In this document: positions 1 through 9,932 of the stretch, piece by piece | How the letters are laid out: each line of letters starts with the position of its first letter | Numbering within the stretch: the stretch's first letter is position 1 | Assembly (NCBI RefSeq): GCF_026262505.1 | Contig: NC_067206.1 | Span: 22,645,896 to 22,709,895 of the forward strand | Length of the DNA stretch: 64,000 nt | Source of the DNA: Trichomonas vaginalis G3 | Taxonomy: Eukaryota; Parabasalia; Trichomonadida; Trichomonadidae | Direction: 5' to 3' | Position numbers and translations under genes: made by a program | Notes under the pieces: model-generated | Database searches by the model: none | Seen by the model: the letters and a program-made list of their open reading frames with translations, nothing else | Told to the model about the DNA's origin: nothing

Positions 1-1092
1 ATTGGACAACGAGCATTTGAAGGATGTCCAATTTCTTCTCCTATCCAATTTTCATCTGCATTAACATTGATTAAAGATTATGCATTTTTAGGAAATAATA
101 AGATTCCTCAGATAACATTTGAACAACCATCAACATCACTAACAATATCAGATTATGCGTTTCAGAATTGTTCTTCATTGACAACAATTAGTTTTCCATC
201 ACAAGGATCAATTTCTTTAGGAAACTATGCCTTCTTTAATTGCAATAGTTTATCATCAATTACAATAACATCTGCTAATGTATCAATTGGACAATCATGT
301 TTCATGAATTCTGGAATTAATTCTTTGATTTTTGAAGGAAACAAAGTTTGCAATGGAATCATTCCAGCATTTTGTTTCAAGAATTGTATAAATCTTCAAT
401 CTGTTTCTATCCCTTCTAACTGTACTATTTTGGATATCGAATGCTTTGCAATGACATCTATTAAAACTGTAAAAGTCACAGATAATTTGGAAATCATTTC
501 AAGACAGAGTTTCAAAGACTGCCAATATCTAGAAAACCTTGAAATTCCAAATTCATCTCACTTGAAATCCATTGAACCAGCAGCATTTCAAGGCTGCATT
601 AGATTTTATTCAGTAAAAATGTTCCAATCCGAATACTTTTATAGTGATAGCGGAGCAATATATAACTTCGATCGATCACAATTGATTATTTATCCACCAG
701 CAGCTCCAAACAAATTCTTAGCTATATCAGACAGAGTTCGTTATATTCAACAGAGTTGTTTTATTGGCTGCACAAATCTAGATACGGTTTTAATTCCAGA
801 CAACAGTGTTACATCAATTGGCCCGAGTGCATTCGAAGGTTGCACAAACTTGAGAGTGATTAACATCCCTTTAAGTGTTCAATCTGTTGGATTAAATGCT
901 TTTCTTGGATGTAAAAATCTTTTGTGCGGTATTGCATTCGAAAACAAAACATCAGCATATAAAACAATGTTGATTGAGGCATCCCTTTCATTCAGTTCAC
1001 TTAGATCCTGCATTGCAGATTCATGCCAAAGAAATGAATTAAGGTTCTCATTTTCTTATAGCTTCTTATTCCCATTTATTTTATTAAGTTAA
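1..1092 (+). CDS. BspA-like leucine-rich-repeat surface protein, 3' part
   Basis: The frame is open from the first base of the window to the stop at 1090-1092, so this is the C-terminal 363 residues of a longer protein whose start lies to the left. It is built of repeated units of about 23 residues with the pattern IG..AF.GC..L..I.IP..V, which is the Treponema pallidum-type LRR (TpLRR) of BspA-like proteins. Trichomonads carry hundreds of these as surface or secreted proteins thought to take part in host and bacterial adhesion. The last 13 residues are a hydrophobic run rich in F, L and I, which fits a membrane-associated tail without the cytoplasmic tail many family members have. The family call is safe; the role is inferred from the family only. 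Confidence 0.88.
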   Translation: MGQRAFEGCPISSPIQFSSALTLIKDYAFLGNNKIPQITFEQPSTSLTISDYAFQNCSSLTTISFPSQGSISLGNYAFFNCNSLSSITITSANVSIGQSCFMNSGINSLIFEGNKVCNGIIPAFCFKNCINLQSVSIPSNCTILDIECFAMTSIKTVKVTDNLEIISRQSFKDCQYLENLEIPNSSHLKSIEPAAFQGCIRFYSVKMFQSEYFYSDSGAIYNFDRSQLIIYPPAAPNKFLAISDRVRYIQQSCFIGCTNLDTVLIPDNSVTSIGPSAFEGCTNLRVINIPLSVQSVGLNAFLGCKNLLCGIAFENKTSAYKTMLIEASLSFSSLRSCIADSCQRNELRFSFSYSFLFPFILLS

Positions 1093-1562
1093 CTTAATTT
1101 TTTAATCATGAAGTCTTACAACATAAATCTAAAAATCAAAAGGATTTATTTGCTTGAATAAAATAAAGAGTTTCATATTGTTTATTAGTGATTTGTGTAA
1201 ATTTGAAATTTTATTCGATCCCAGACTTCAGCAAAAATGCCAGAAAGAATACTCTACGCTCGTGTATATCAGGATATAGCATGTATACATAGTAGATCTT
1301 TTAAGGGGAAAAAATTGAATAAATTATATGAAATATCTGAGTATTATTTGCTTACTAGTACATTTTATTATGGAGTTCCTTGCTTTGTAAGATCTATTAA
1401 ACAATTATATCGATCTTGGAAAACGAATTACTGCAATTTCCATCTCAGAGTCCTTTAATGTAAATCCGTGTGGAACTTTTCGCCGCCAAAGAACTTTATA
1501 TATAAAAATAAATGTTAATGCTTGAACTATACTTTATTGTTGCCAGATCTGTGAGGAAATTT
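1093..1562. other. Intergenic DNA, no gene seen
   Basis: AT-rich stretch between the LRR gene and the first beta-helix cassette. A 73-codon frame at 1237-1458 has no recognisable features and I do not support it as a gene. Confidence 0.5.
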
Positions 1563-2580
1563 TTTTGTCAATTTTTATAAATTTCGAATGAAGATGACTT
1601 TTCATGGGATTATTACTTTGCAAGCGAATTTGTAGGAGCTCAGACTCATGGTTGCCAAAATTGTAATCTCTCAGCAGGTAAAAGTCAATATTACTTAGAT
1701 GAGTGCAATTTTTTTGATGAAAATAACCGAGTTATCAACTTCGATCCAATTACTAACTCATTATTCCTACATAATCGGTGTTCTTTTAGTAAATGCACTT
1801 CAACAGAAAAAGGAAGTTGCATTTACTTCAAAATTGGGAGTAATAGTTCGATTGTTCAACGAAAATTCTGTTGTACAAAATGCCAAAGCACTAAAAGTGA
1901 ACATTTTTCATATACTTTAGTTGGCACCGATAACTTAAACTTTTTTATTGAAAGTTCCCTTTTTGATGTAGGAAATGAAGTTGGTCAATGTTCTATTCAA
2001 GCAGAGAGTGATAATATCGTTGTTTCATCAACAAATTTCTCATCATGTAAAGCTTATAAAATACCTGCTGGTTGGTTTAAAAGTCCTTTACAAAAATACA
2101 CAACAAAATTTAACTTCTCAACTGTTGTTAATAATTTAGCAGCAGTTTAGTGGAGCTATAATAAATTTTTGGTATAATGCGTTGATTGATTCATGTAATA
2201 TTATAAATAATACCAAAACAAAATCAGGAAGTGGAATTATTTACCATACAGATAATTCTCTTACTGTAAAAAGTTGTTCTTTTATTAACAATACTGTTCC
2301 TAAATATTCATGTTTGATATATAACTATTATGATGAACAAACAACAGTTGATAATTGTTACATTGACAATTCGATTTCATCAACATTTTATAGAAATGTA
2401 GTACCTACTAATACAAGAGAACTATTTACTAACAAATTGATTCATTTTTCAACTGATATTTGCCAAGTAGAATTTGCAATTATCAATAAAAGTATTTCTA
2501 AAGTTAATAAACTTTCTCTTTTTTTACAAACTTTAGTAAACATTTCTAACTCTTCATAATCTAATATTTCCACATCATAG
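1563..2580 (+). pseudogene. Beta-helix (Pmp-like) cassette, copy 1, degraded
   Basis: This is copy 1 of a unit found four times in the window. Its translation follows the intact copies at 26.5 and 39.8 kb: an acidic start, a C..C motif, then cysteine-rich strands such as NRCSFSKCTSTE and CSFINNTV, and the ending NISNSS just before a stop at 2557-2559. Repeated short strands with FxxN-type and S/N/C-rich turns suggest a right-handed parallel beta-helix like chlamydial Pmp proteins, which trichomonads have in large numbers. An in-frame stop and a frame change near 2150 separate the two halves. There is no ATG in frame near the 5' end. Similarity to copy 2 runs past the stop to about 2585 and starts about 25 bases before the coding part. 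Confidence 0.72.
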
Positions 2581-2766
2581 TTAGTTCTATAATTAAGAGA
2601 TATTATTCTCGATTGGTGCTTGAAGCATTAGTAACTTCAATGTTTGATAATGAGTTTATGAGATTTTATAATTAGTGCCATCTAAATTATTACTATATTA
2701 ACATAAATCTCAAAAACAGAAAGAAATCTTAGCAAAAATTCATTATAAGCATGGTCGGAAAATTTT

Positions 2767-4263
2767 TTATACAACAGTAAAGGAATCGTAATCATACTCT
2801 TCCTCTTCATCATATTCGATTTCTATCTGATCCATTTCTAATTGATGATATTTGTTTATCATTTCTTTGCATTTGTCATAAAATTCATTAGTTTCTTCAA
2901 CAAATTTTTCATCATCAACTTCATTTACAAGTTCTCCCATTATAGAATCAAACTCTTCTGAGTCAAGTATATTAGAAAATAGTTTAAAGTCCAAGTAATC
3001 TGCATTTTTAAGATCAATATTAAGACTGATTTCGTTTTTTACAAAAGGATTAATATTACATCCAACAATTACTAATTTAAATAGGATTTCAATACATATT
3101 TTTGATATTTCTACGTGATCTGGATCAAGTAAATCAATTATTTTCTGAATCATTTCATAATTAACAATCAATTGAATGTTTTCTTGGGAATTTTGATAAA
3201 AATTAAGTATTTCATTAAGAAGTTTTATCATCTTAGTTTGTACTTGATATTGTATCAAACTTTCTGTGAAACTTTCTTGGAAAAATTTGAGAAATAAAAA
3301 TTGAATTTTGAAATCAGACAAAATTCTTATATATTTGCGGCACATTGAAAAGTATTCGGCCTTTGGAAATGTACTGTCTGCTGATTTAGCATATAATAGA
3401 CTGTAAACAGGATCAAATTCTCTAATTAATAAAAGTGCACTCTCATTATTGCTTTTAAGCATAACATTAACTGCTTTTATCATCAAAGGAATGAATCTAT
3501 CAATATATACTAATGATTTTGTAATTTTCTCAAAAAGATCTGTATTTGAAAAATATTCAAGGAAATTTTGATCTTCAAGAAAGGAAACAAAGAGTTGAAG
3601 TGATTTTTCATTTGATATAGTTCCTGTTTCTACAATTAAATCAAGATATTTAAGACTAACTTCTGGATTTGTTTGAAAACCTGTTGAAATTGCTTCAAAT
3701 ATTGATGTGATTGCATATCTGATTGAAATAATATCTGTTTTATAGTATTTGTCAGTGAGATATCCTAAAAAATCTTCATAGTTATCTGAAAATACTTTAA
3801 TTATATCAGGATTATCAATAATTGTGTTATCAACGAAGCAAATAAGTGTTTCGAATAATTCTATGTCCATGATGTTTTCATTATTGTTTTCTTCTATTAA
3901 TAAATTGCAAATAAAATCAAAAAAATCTAATGTGATAAAATTATCATCAATCATAACAAATTGCCAATTAACTAATGCATCTAATGCTATTGTCCAATCA
4001 TAACCAGAATTATATAAATTAATAATTATTTTTTGAAGAATTTCACAAAAATTCCAATTTTTTCCTTGGATTATAAGGGTTTTGTCTGATAATAGAATAT
4101 CATTGAGTTCTGAAAGAAGATCAATAGTTTGTTCGTTGGATTGAGAATTTAAAATAAGAGAAACTTGTTGATATATCATCTGTGTCTTAACATCATAGTT
4201 ACCTTCTTTAGAATTTGACTCTTTGGGTATTTCACTTCCGATTTCTTCTTTATATCCTTGCAT
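2767..4263 (-). CDS. Hypothetical ARM/HEAT-like alpha-solenoid protein
   Basis: A 498-residue protein starting at ATG 4263. It is almost entirely amphipathic helix, with leucine, isoleucine and phenylalanine spaced as in armadillo or HEAT repeats (for example around residues 330-430, where LLNEILNFY and ICIEILFKLV look like repeat helices), and ends in a strongly acidic tail (IEYDEEEEYDYDSF). The shape resembles trichomonad importin-alpha-like proteins, but I see no N-terminal importin-beta-binding segment and no clear family signature. Function unknown; a scaffold or transport-adaptor role is only a guess. Confidence 0.7.
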   Translation of the reverse strand: MQGYKEEIGSEIPKESNSKEGNYDVKTQMIYQQVSLILNSQSNEQTIDLLSELNDILLSDKTLIIQGKNWNFCEILQKIIINLYNSGYDWTIALDALVNWQFVMIDDNFITLDFFDFICNLLIEENNNENIMDIELFETLICFVDNTIIDNPDIIKVFSDNYEDFLGYLTDKYYKTDIISIRYAITSIFEAISTGFQTNPEVSLKYLDLIVETGTISNEKSLQLFVSFLEDQNFLEYFSNTDLFEKITKSLVYIDRFIPLMIKAVNVMLKSNNESALLLIREFDPVYSLLYAKSADSTFPKAEYFSMCRKYIRILSDFKIQFLFLKFFQESFTESLIQYQVQTKMIKLLNEILNFYQNSQENIQLIVNYEMIQKIIDLLDPDHVEISKICIEILFKLVIVGCNINPFVKNEISLNIDLKNADYLDFKLFSNILDSEEFDSIMGELVNEVDDEKFVEETNEFYDKCKEMINKYHQLEMDQIEIEYDEEEEYDYDSFTVV

Positions 4264-4640
4264 AACTTTATTTTCATTGTCACTTTTTAATAAAACAATT
4301 GATCAAATTCTATAGCTTAATAATTTTGAAATAATAACACAAAGGGTACAAAGTCAATAAATATTAAATTTTTATAAAAAGAATGGAAATATAATCATTT
4401 TGATTTAATATTTTGGAATCAAATCTATATGAATATGCATTTTTTGTAGATAAACTATCTGAAGTCCTACTATGCAAGATCAATAACCAATATTGAGACA
4501 TTGATCTGTATTCTTTTGATTTAAGCAGCTATTTATCATAAAAAATATATCTATATGGTATGAAATTCTTTATGTTGAGTTCTTGCTATATTTTTATGTT
4601 TTGAGAATCGAAAATTTTGGAGACAAAATCATTGTGAAAA
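4264..4640. other. Divergent intergenic region
   Basis: 377 bases separate two outward-facing genes (ARM-like protein to the left, exportin-like protein to the right), so both promoters must lie here. On the + strand an initiator-like TCATT sits at 4629-4633, ten bases before ATG 4641. Nothing else recognised. Confidence 0.5.
4629..4634 (+). promoter_or_regulatory. Initiator-like element of the exportin gene
   Basis: TCATTG with the predicted +1 A at 4631, which gives a leader of 10 bases. It matches the first five positions of the trichomonad initiator (TCA then pyrimidine, T, A/T). Confidence 0.5.
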
Positions 4641-7487
4641 ATGGCTTTTCCGCTCGAAAATGTGCTGGAGGCTATTCACACAATGAGGAAAAATCCACAG
4701 GATGACAAAGCACAAACATACTTATATGAATGGTCAATGTCTAACGATTGCTTGAATCAGATATGTCAAATATTACGTGAACAACCAGATGATCATTATC
4801 TATTACTCTCAATTCTCCCAAGAGCAAAGAAATGTGTTGTTTCAAACTGGGTTAAATATCCAGAAAACGCAAGAACTTTCTACAAAGAAACATTTAGCAT
4901 CAAATTCGATAATTTCGAAGGCCATCAAGGAATTCTCGATTATTTAGTTGAAATCATTGCAGAAATGGCTCTTAAAGACTGGCCTCACGATTGGCCTTCA
5001 TGCATGGATTACTATATTCAACGCTGTGCCGATAGTCCAGAGCATTGCATTAAAAGTTTCAGTGTAATATCAAAGATTTTAGAGCAAATAAGCGAAAGCG
5101 ACAACTTAACAACACAAAGAAGAAACGAATTAACGCAATTAGCATCAGATCTTACAGAGCAATTCTTCAATATCTTAAATGGAGCATTATCCAATTACGA
5201 TCCCGAGCTAATGAAGGGTCCAGCCCTTAATTTACTCAAATCATTATGCTTGACCGCTCCAATTGAGAAAATTTTCGAGACATTTTCACTCCAAGCGTTC
5301 TTTACTAACTTAATATTAGACGAGAAGCTCAATGATCTTGCTATACAGACTCTTTCCAACATTTTAATGAAAAGAAAAGATTCCGATCAAATTTTCCACG
5401 AACATTACCAAGAAATCATTGTTTATTTGATGAGATTCTTCCAGAACTTCGAAGATGAGAAGCTCCAAGCCCTTCTTGAAGACGAATTACGCGAATTAAA
5501 AGAAATTGAAATATCTCATCTTGAATTAACCGAAGAAGTCTATGAATTCATCCTTAAATACCTCTTCCGCTACACCCACATGATAGAAGACATGTGTGTA
5601 TACGAAGATTCCATTACCCAGCCTAATTTCACGATTGTCCAATTAATTTATTATGGAATTTTGAATACAGAGCCATCCGAATCATGTATTGAGTCATTCT
5701 GGGATCTGTGGCGCGATATATTGATGAGATTAGTCAAATCGAAGAAGTCAAAGAACATTTTTGATTCACTTACTCCTGTAACAGCTGTTTTTGATGATGA
5801 ATTAATGAATCAAATGATTGAATCCTTCTATAACTCATTGGAAACAGCTATATCAGGCGGTACAATCAAGAACTTGAGTGCACAAGCATCATGGGTTGCG
5901 ATTTGTTCGATGAAATCTGATGATGTATTTAGTTTCATACAAAATCAGACACAAATGACTCCAAAGATTTGTTATGCATTAGGTATACTTAATACTGTGT
6001 TAAATATGCAAATGGAACAAGAAGTTCTTGAAACAACATTACCTGCTTTATTAAATTACAATCAAAGCGCTTCTTCCGCTGATTTCTCTTGTTCACTTTT
6101 GTATTATTTGAGTCATTCAACACGCAGTATTTCCGCCATCCCTCTTCTTCTTCAGAGTTTCGTTCATCTACTTGCAGAAAACTTCTCAAGTGAAGATGAA
6201 AAGCTTTCTAAAGCAACAAGTGGAAGTTTCATGTATTCCGCGAGTAGATCTCCACAAATTTTCTGGAAAAACAAACAATCTGATAATACAACACCATTAT
6301 ACGAAGAAGTTGTTAAAGGATGCAACCAATGGGCATCATTATCAGAAGAAAACGCGTTAAGAATCTATTGTGGAATTGCAAGAATAGCGAAATCAATGAC
6401 GAACCAAGAAGAAGAAAGAAATGTAATATACGAATATCTTTTTGATGGAGCAATTTCGCAATTACAAAGTGATGATGGAGAAGCAATTTCAAGAGGATTG
6501 AAGTTAATTGCACAATTAGCGGAAATGGATTTACCTGGTGTAAAACCACGTCTTAATGCTATTTATGTTCCTTTGTTAGGTTTAGTTGAACATGCAAGAG
6601 ACATGAGAGATTCTTTGTTCTTCATGCAAGCAACAGCAACATTGATTATGATTTTCAAACAATTTGACATTTCTGATGTTGCTGAAGCCACAAAATTATT
6701 GATGGATATTTTGTTGAATTCTACGGCAATGCCTGAATCAGCACTTAACGCTATCAATGATTTAAGAAGACAGTTCCCTCCTGTTGAATCATATGGAGAT
6801 CAAGTCCGAGAAACATATGTAAAACCTTTCTTGACAATGTGGGAACATGAAAAAGTTATGTGTGTTTTGCAGTATTTCAGGTTTTGGATTATTCCTGAAG
6901 AAGATTTACAGAACATCATTGAACTGGCAACAAATTGCATCATAGATGCAAGAGCAACAATTGGAAAGGAAGCTTGCAAACTGTTAAGACATGTTTTCGA
7001 AATTTGCAGAGATGGAAATCATAACATGATTATCCAAAATTCAAAGAATATCGTTCATACTTTGTTTACTGCGATTTCTGATACATATCACTTGCAGGTT
7101 TTCGATTCATTGGCTAAGACACTTTGGGAATTCTATAAGGTCATTAACTTAATGTCTATAAATAAGACAGAATTCGATAATGAAGTTGCAAATGTTTTGT
7201 CAGAAAATGTCATTTTTGCAGATGTCAGAAATGAAGTCAGTTCTAAATTGAGGACTGTCACAGCGACATTGGATGGATTCAAGGATGTTCTTAGAGAGTT
7301 ACTTGTTTCAATCAAGGCTGCAAATATGTCTGATAAGAAACTGTTCAAGAGACAACTTAAGTTTGACAGCATCAGACAACAACTTGAGAGTCTCGCTGAC
7401 ATCGAAGAGAAATCTGCAATCAAGGCAGAAGAACTTGAGCTCCTGCCAATGCTCGCTAAGCTTACTATTAGCAAGAATAGAGAATAA
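4641..7487 (+). CDS. Karyopherin-beta family transport receptor, exportin-like
   Basis: A 948-residue HEAT-type solenoid of the size expected for importin-beta/exportin proteins (about 900-1100). The N-terminal part fits the family: an importin-beta N-terminal region (YLYEWSMSNDCLNQICQIL around residues 27-45) followed by an exportin-1-like segment with the signature KDWPHDWPSCMDYY near residues 112-125, which matches the 'WP..WP' motif of Xpo1-type domains. Such proteins carry cargo through nuclear pores with RanGTP. I cannot say which exportin or transportin it is; exportin-1, exportin-T and transportin-3/importin-13 types are all possible. The stop codon overlaps TAAA, the trichomonad poly(A) signal. 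Confidence 0.75.
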   Translation: MAFPLENVLEAIHTMRKNPQDDKAQTYLYEWSMSNDCLNQICQILREQPDDHYLLLSILPRAKKCVVSNWVKYPENARTFYKETFSIKFDNFEGHQGILDYLVEIIAEMALKDWPHDWPSCMDYYIQRCADSPEHCIKSFSVISKILEQISESDNLTTQRRNELTQLASDLTEQFFNILNGALSNYDPELMKGPALNLLKSLCLTAPIEKIFETFSLQAFFTNLILDEKLNDLAIQTLSNILMKRKDSDQIFHEHYQEIIVYLMRFFQNFEDEKLQALLEDELRELKEIEISHLELTEEVYEFILKYLFRYTHMIEDMCVYEDSITQPNFTIVQLIYYGILNTEPSESCIESFWDLWRDILMRLVKSKKSKNIFDSLTPVTAVFDDELMNQMIESFYNSLETAISGGTIKNLSAQASWVAICSMKSDDVFSFIQNQTQMTPKICYALGILNTVLNMQMEQEVLETTLPALLNYNQSASSADFSCSLLYYLSHSTRSISAIPLLLQSFVHLLAENFSSEDEKLSKATSGSFMYSASRSPQIFWKNKQSDNTTPLYEEVVKGCNQWASLSEENALRIYCGIARIAKSMTNQEEERNVIYEYLFDGAISQLQSDDGEAISRGLKLIAQLAEMDLPGVKPRLNAIYVPLLGLVEHARDMRDSLFFMQATATLIMIFKQFDISDVAEATKLLMDILLNSTAMPESALNAINDLRRQFPPVESYGDQVRETYVKPFLTMWEHEKVMCVLQYFRFWIIPEEDLQNIIELATNCIIDARATIGKEACKLLRHVFEICRDGNHNMIIQNSKNIVHTLFTAISDTYHLQVFDSLAKTLWEFYKVINLMSINKTEFDNEVANVLSENVIFADVRNEVSSKLRTVTATLDGFKDVLRELLVSIKAANMSDKKLFKRQLKFDSIRQQLESLADIEEKSAIKAEELELLPMLAKLTISKNRE

Positions 7488-7782
7488 ATTATTTATTTAT
7501 ATAAATTTAAATTTCATTGTTTTTTGAAACATCAAATATAAACTTAATATTCATGCATTTTCAATTTATTGGATAGTTTGCGTCATCTCAATTCCCTTAG
7601 CAATGCTTACTAATATAGGTTCATGTATGTAATAAGTATTATTACCCTGAATGAAAGCAAATCAAACTCTGGGGGAATTAGAATCATATAGTATTAAGGA
7701 TATAGCTCTTTTTGCTTTGATTTTATTCATTTAACGTCACAGAAAGATAAGACAACGAATTCTCAGGGGAAGTTGAAACCGT
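7488..7782. other. Intergenic DNA, no gene seen
   Basis: AT-rich sequence between the exportin-like gene and beta-helix cassette copy 2. I see no reading frame, repeat or regulatory site that I can support. Confidence 0.45.
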
Positions 7783-8818
7783 TTTTTGTCAATTGCATTA
7801 ATTTTCGGGGAAGTCATCTTCATCAGATGATGATCCATGGAGAGATTACTTTAACACTCAATTTACAGGTGAAGAAATCAAATCATGCAAAAACTGCAAT
7901 CCATCATCCTTAAATGGTCAATATTACTTAGATGAGTGCAATTTTTTTGATGATAAAGACCGATTTATCAGCTTTAATCCAATTACTAACTCATTATTCC
8001 TACATAATCGGTGTTCTTTTAGTAAATGCACTTCAACAGAAAAAGGAAGTTGCATTTTCTTCCAAATTGGCAGTAATAGTTCGATTGTTCAACGAAAATT
8101 CTGCTGTACAAAATTCCAAAGCACTAAAAGCGGACAATTTTCATATACAAAAGTTGACACAGATAACTTAAACTTTATTATTGAAAGTTCCCTTTTCGAT
8201 TTAGGAAAAGAAAGTGTTGGTTTAGGTACTATTTATGCAGAATGTGATAATATTGTAGTTTCATCAACAAATTTCTCATCATGTAAAGGTATTTATGACC
8301 AAACTGGTTTTTTAAAAAAGTCCAAATCTTATTTACACAACAAAATATAACTATACAACTGTTGTTAATAATTTAGCAACAGAACAAATGATTCTAACTT
8401 TTTGGTATAACGCCATGTTTGATTCATGTAATATTATAAATAATACCAAAACAAAATCAACATATGGAATTATTTACCATACAGATAATTCTCTTACTGT
8501 AAAAAGTTGTTCTTTTATTAACAACACTGTTCCTCAAGGTTCATATTTGATATATAACAATGATGATGAACAAACAACAGTTGATAATTGTTACATTGAC
8601 AATTCGATTTCATCAACATTTTATAGAAATGTAGTACCTACTAATACAAGAGAACTATTTACTAACAAATTGATTCATTTTTCAACTGGTAATTGCCAAG
8701 CAGAATTTGCAATTATCAATAAAAGTATTTCTAAAGTTAATAAACTTTCTCTTTTTTTACAAACTTTAGTAAACATTTCTAACTCTTCATAACCTAATAT
8801 TTCCACATCATAGTTAGT
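7783..8818 (+). pseudogene. Beta-helix (Pmp-like) cassette, copy 2, one frameshift
   Basis: Copy 2 of the cassette. It begins with the shared TTTTTTGTCAATT stretch and an acidic Ser/Asp run (SSSSDDD), and continues through NRCSFSKCTSTE, a cysteine-rich middle and the ending NISNSS at a stop at 8790-8792. The frame changes once, near 8310-8340 in a run of A and T, compared with copies 3 and 4. As in the other copies there is no in-frame ATG near the start. Copies 1 and 2 share the 3' flank TATTTCCACATCATAGTTAG, so the repeated unit is longer than the coding part. Confidence 0.74.
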
Positions 8819-9539
8819 TTGATTCTAAGTTAATTATTTATAAATCGGAGAAGTATGTCTTATACTCATAAGAAATAGTCGTCAAATTCCAATGCTGTAT
8901 GTTCTTAAGTAGATCATGATATAGTTTTACTATATAATGTCTTTTTTTTAATACTGAATACTGAAGTGAATTCGCAGGACATTTCTCCATATCACAACTG
9001 TTGTAACAACATCATTTAAATTCTCACCGAAATCGAAGAAAAAACTTTCTCGCTGACTAACTATTATTTAACATTTTTGGAATCGCCTCTATTATGATCA
9101 CCGGAATAGTAAATAAAAAGATAGGTATATTATCGTAGGATCATTGTTTCAATGCAATAGATGATGGTGTCTCTAAGCATTAGTATAAAAATGAGATGAG
9201 TTTATAAATTGAACCTCAAATAAGAAGTTAAACACAAAATAACAATTTTACATTGCAATAAATGTACACAATTCCTAATATTCAAACTAAAATTCATGAA
9301 AAAACAAATTTATTTCCATAAACAATTCTTAATACTTAAATTAATAGAATCCACTATAGAGGACAATCTGTCGGTAAGCACTTAGAAAAACTTGAAAACT
9401 TATTACTAAAAATAAGAAAAATCAAGTAATTTGTTGAAAATTTGCAATGTTACATCTATATAGAGCTTTATATAAGATTGATGCATTTTGATTTAAAACA
9501 AGATATAAAAAAAGTAATTTTTTTGGAAAAAAATTGAAA
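8819..9539. other. Intergenic DNA, no gene seen
   Basis: About 720 bases of AT-rich sequence. No coding-like frame, hairpin or promoter recognised. The 3' end of the ZNHIT3-like gene borders it on the right. Confidence 0.45.
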
Positions 9540-9896
9540 TTATGGTTGAATTGTTTCCGGCATTGTATCTAGTAGATTATCGACGAATTCTTTGAAGTCT
9601 GGATTGATATTTAACTCTCTGACTAGATCAGCTTCGCGATCTTCAGCAGAATCAATTCGAGAAATGATTTTCTGAAGCCGAGGATCACCCAAGGCTTTTA
9701 ATATCTTTTCGTTTGATCGAAATACTTCAAAAGACGGAATTTCTTTCACTTCTTGTTGATTATTTTTTTGATTTTCTTGGATTTTACCAGGACAGTGAGT
9801 TTTATGTATCTTAAAACAATTCACGCAACAATATCCAGCTTTGCACATCGGACATTTGTATTTAGATGGATTGTTCTTACATTCAACGCATGTCAT
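9540..9896 (-). CDS. ZNHIT3: HIT-type zinc-finger protein, ZNHIT3/Hit1-like
   Basis: A 118-residue protein. Residues 1-35 form a zf-HIT domain with cysteine and histidine spacing C-x2-C, C-x2-C, C-x3-C, H-x3-H-C (from CVECKNNPSKYKCPMC to HKTHC). The C-terminal half (DPRLQKIISRIDSAEDRE, then a short FxEFVDNLL helix) matches the C-terminal domain of ZNHIT3/Hit1p, where it binds the NUFIP/Rsa1 partner during box C/D snoRNP assembly. The length fits (human about 155). The gene is head-to-head with the GRC3-like gene, with start codons only 12-36 bases apart. ZNHIT2 or ZNHIT6 (Bcd1) are less likely because of the short C-terminal part. Confidence 0.78.
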   Translation of the reverse strand: MTCVECKNNPSKYKCPMCKAGYCCVNCFKIHKTHCPGKIQENQKNNQQEVKEIPSFEVFRSNEKILKALGDPRLQKIISRIDSAEDREADLVRELNINPDFKEFVDNLLDTMPETIQP

Positions 9897-9932
9897 AAGA
9901 CATGTGATATGAAAAATTTGACTGGGTCATTT
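9897..9932. promoter_or_regulatory. Compact bidirectional promoter, ZNHIT3-like / GRC3-like
   Basis: The two start codons face apart across at most 36 bases. On the + strand TCATTT lies at 9927-9932 (predicted +1 A at 9929), directly before ATG 9933. On the - strand TCATAT lies at 9912-9907, about ten bases before ATG 9896. Both genes serve ribosome or snoRNP production. Confidence 0.5.

Noticed and set aside
1237-1458. A small protein gene
   Set aside because: No recognisable features; the length is expected by chance here.
9753-9932. A 60-residue N-terminal extension of the GRC3-like protein
   Set aside because: It lies on the reverse of the ZNHIT3-like gene and has no in-frame ATG with an initiator; it is a shadow of that gene.
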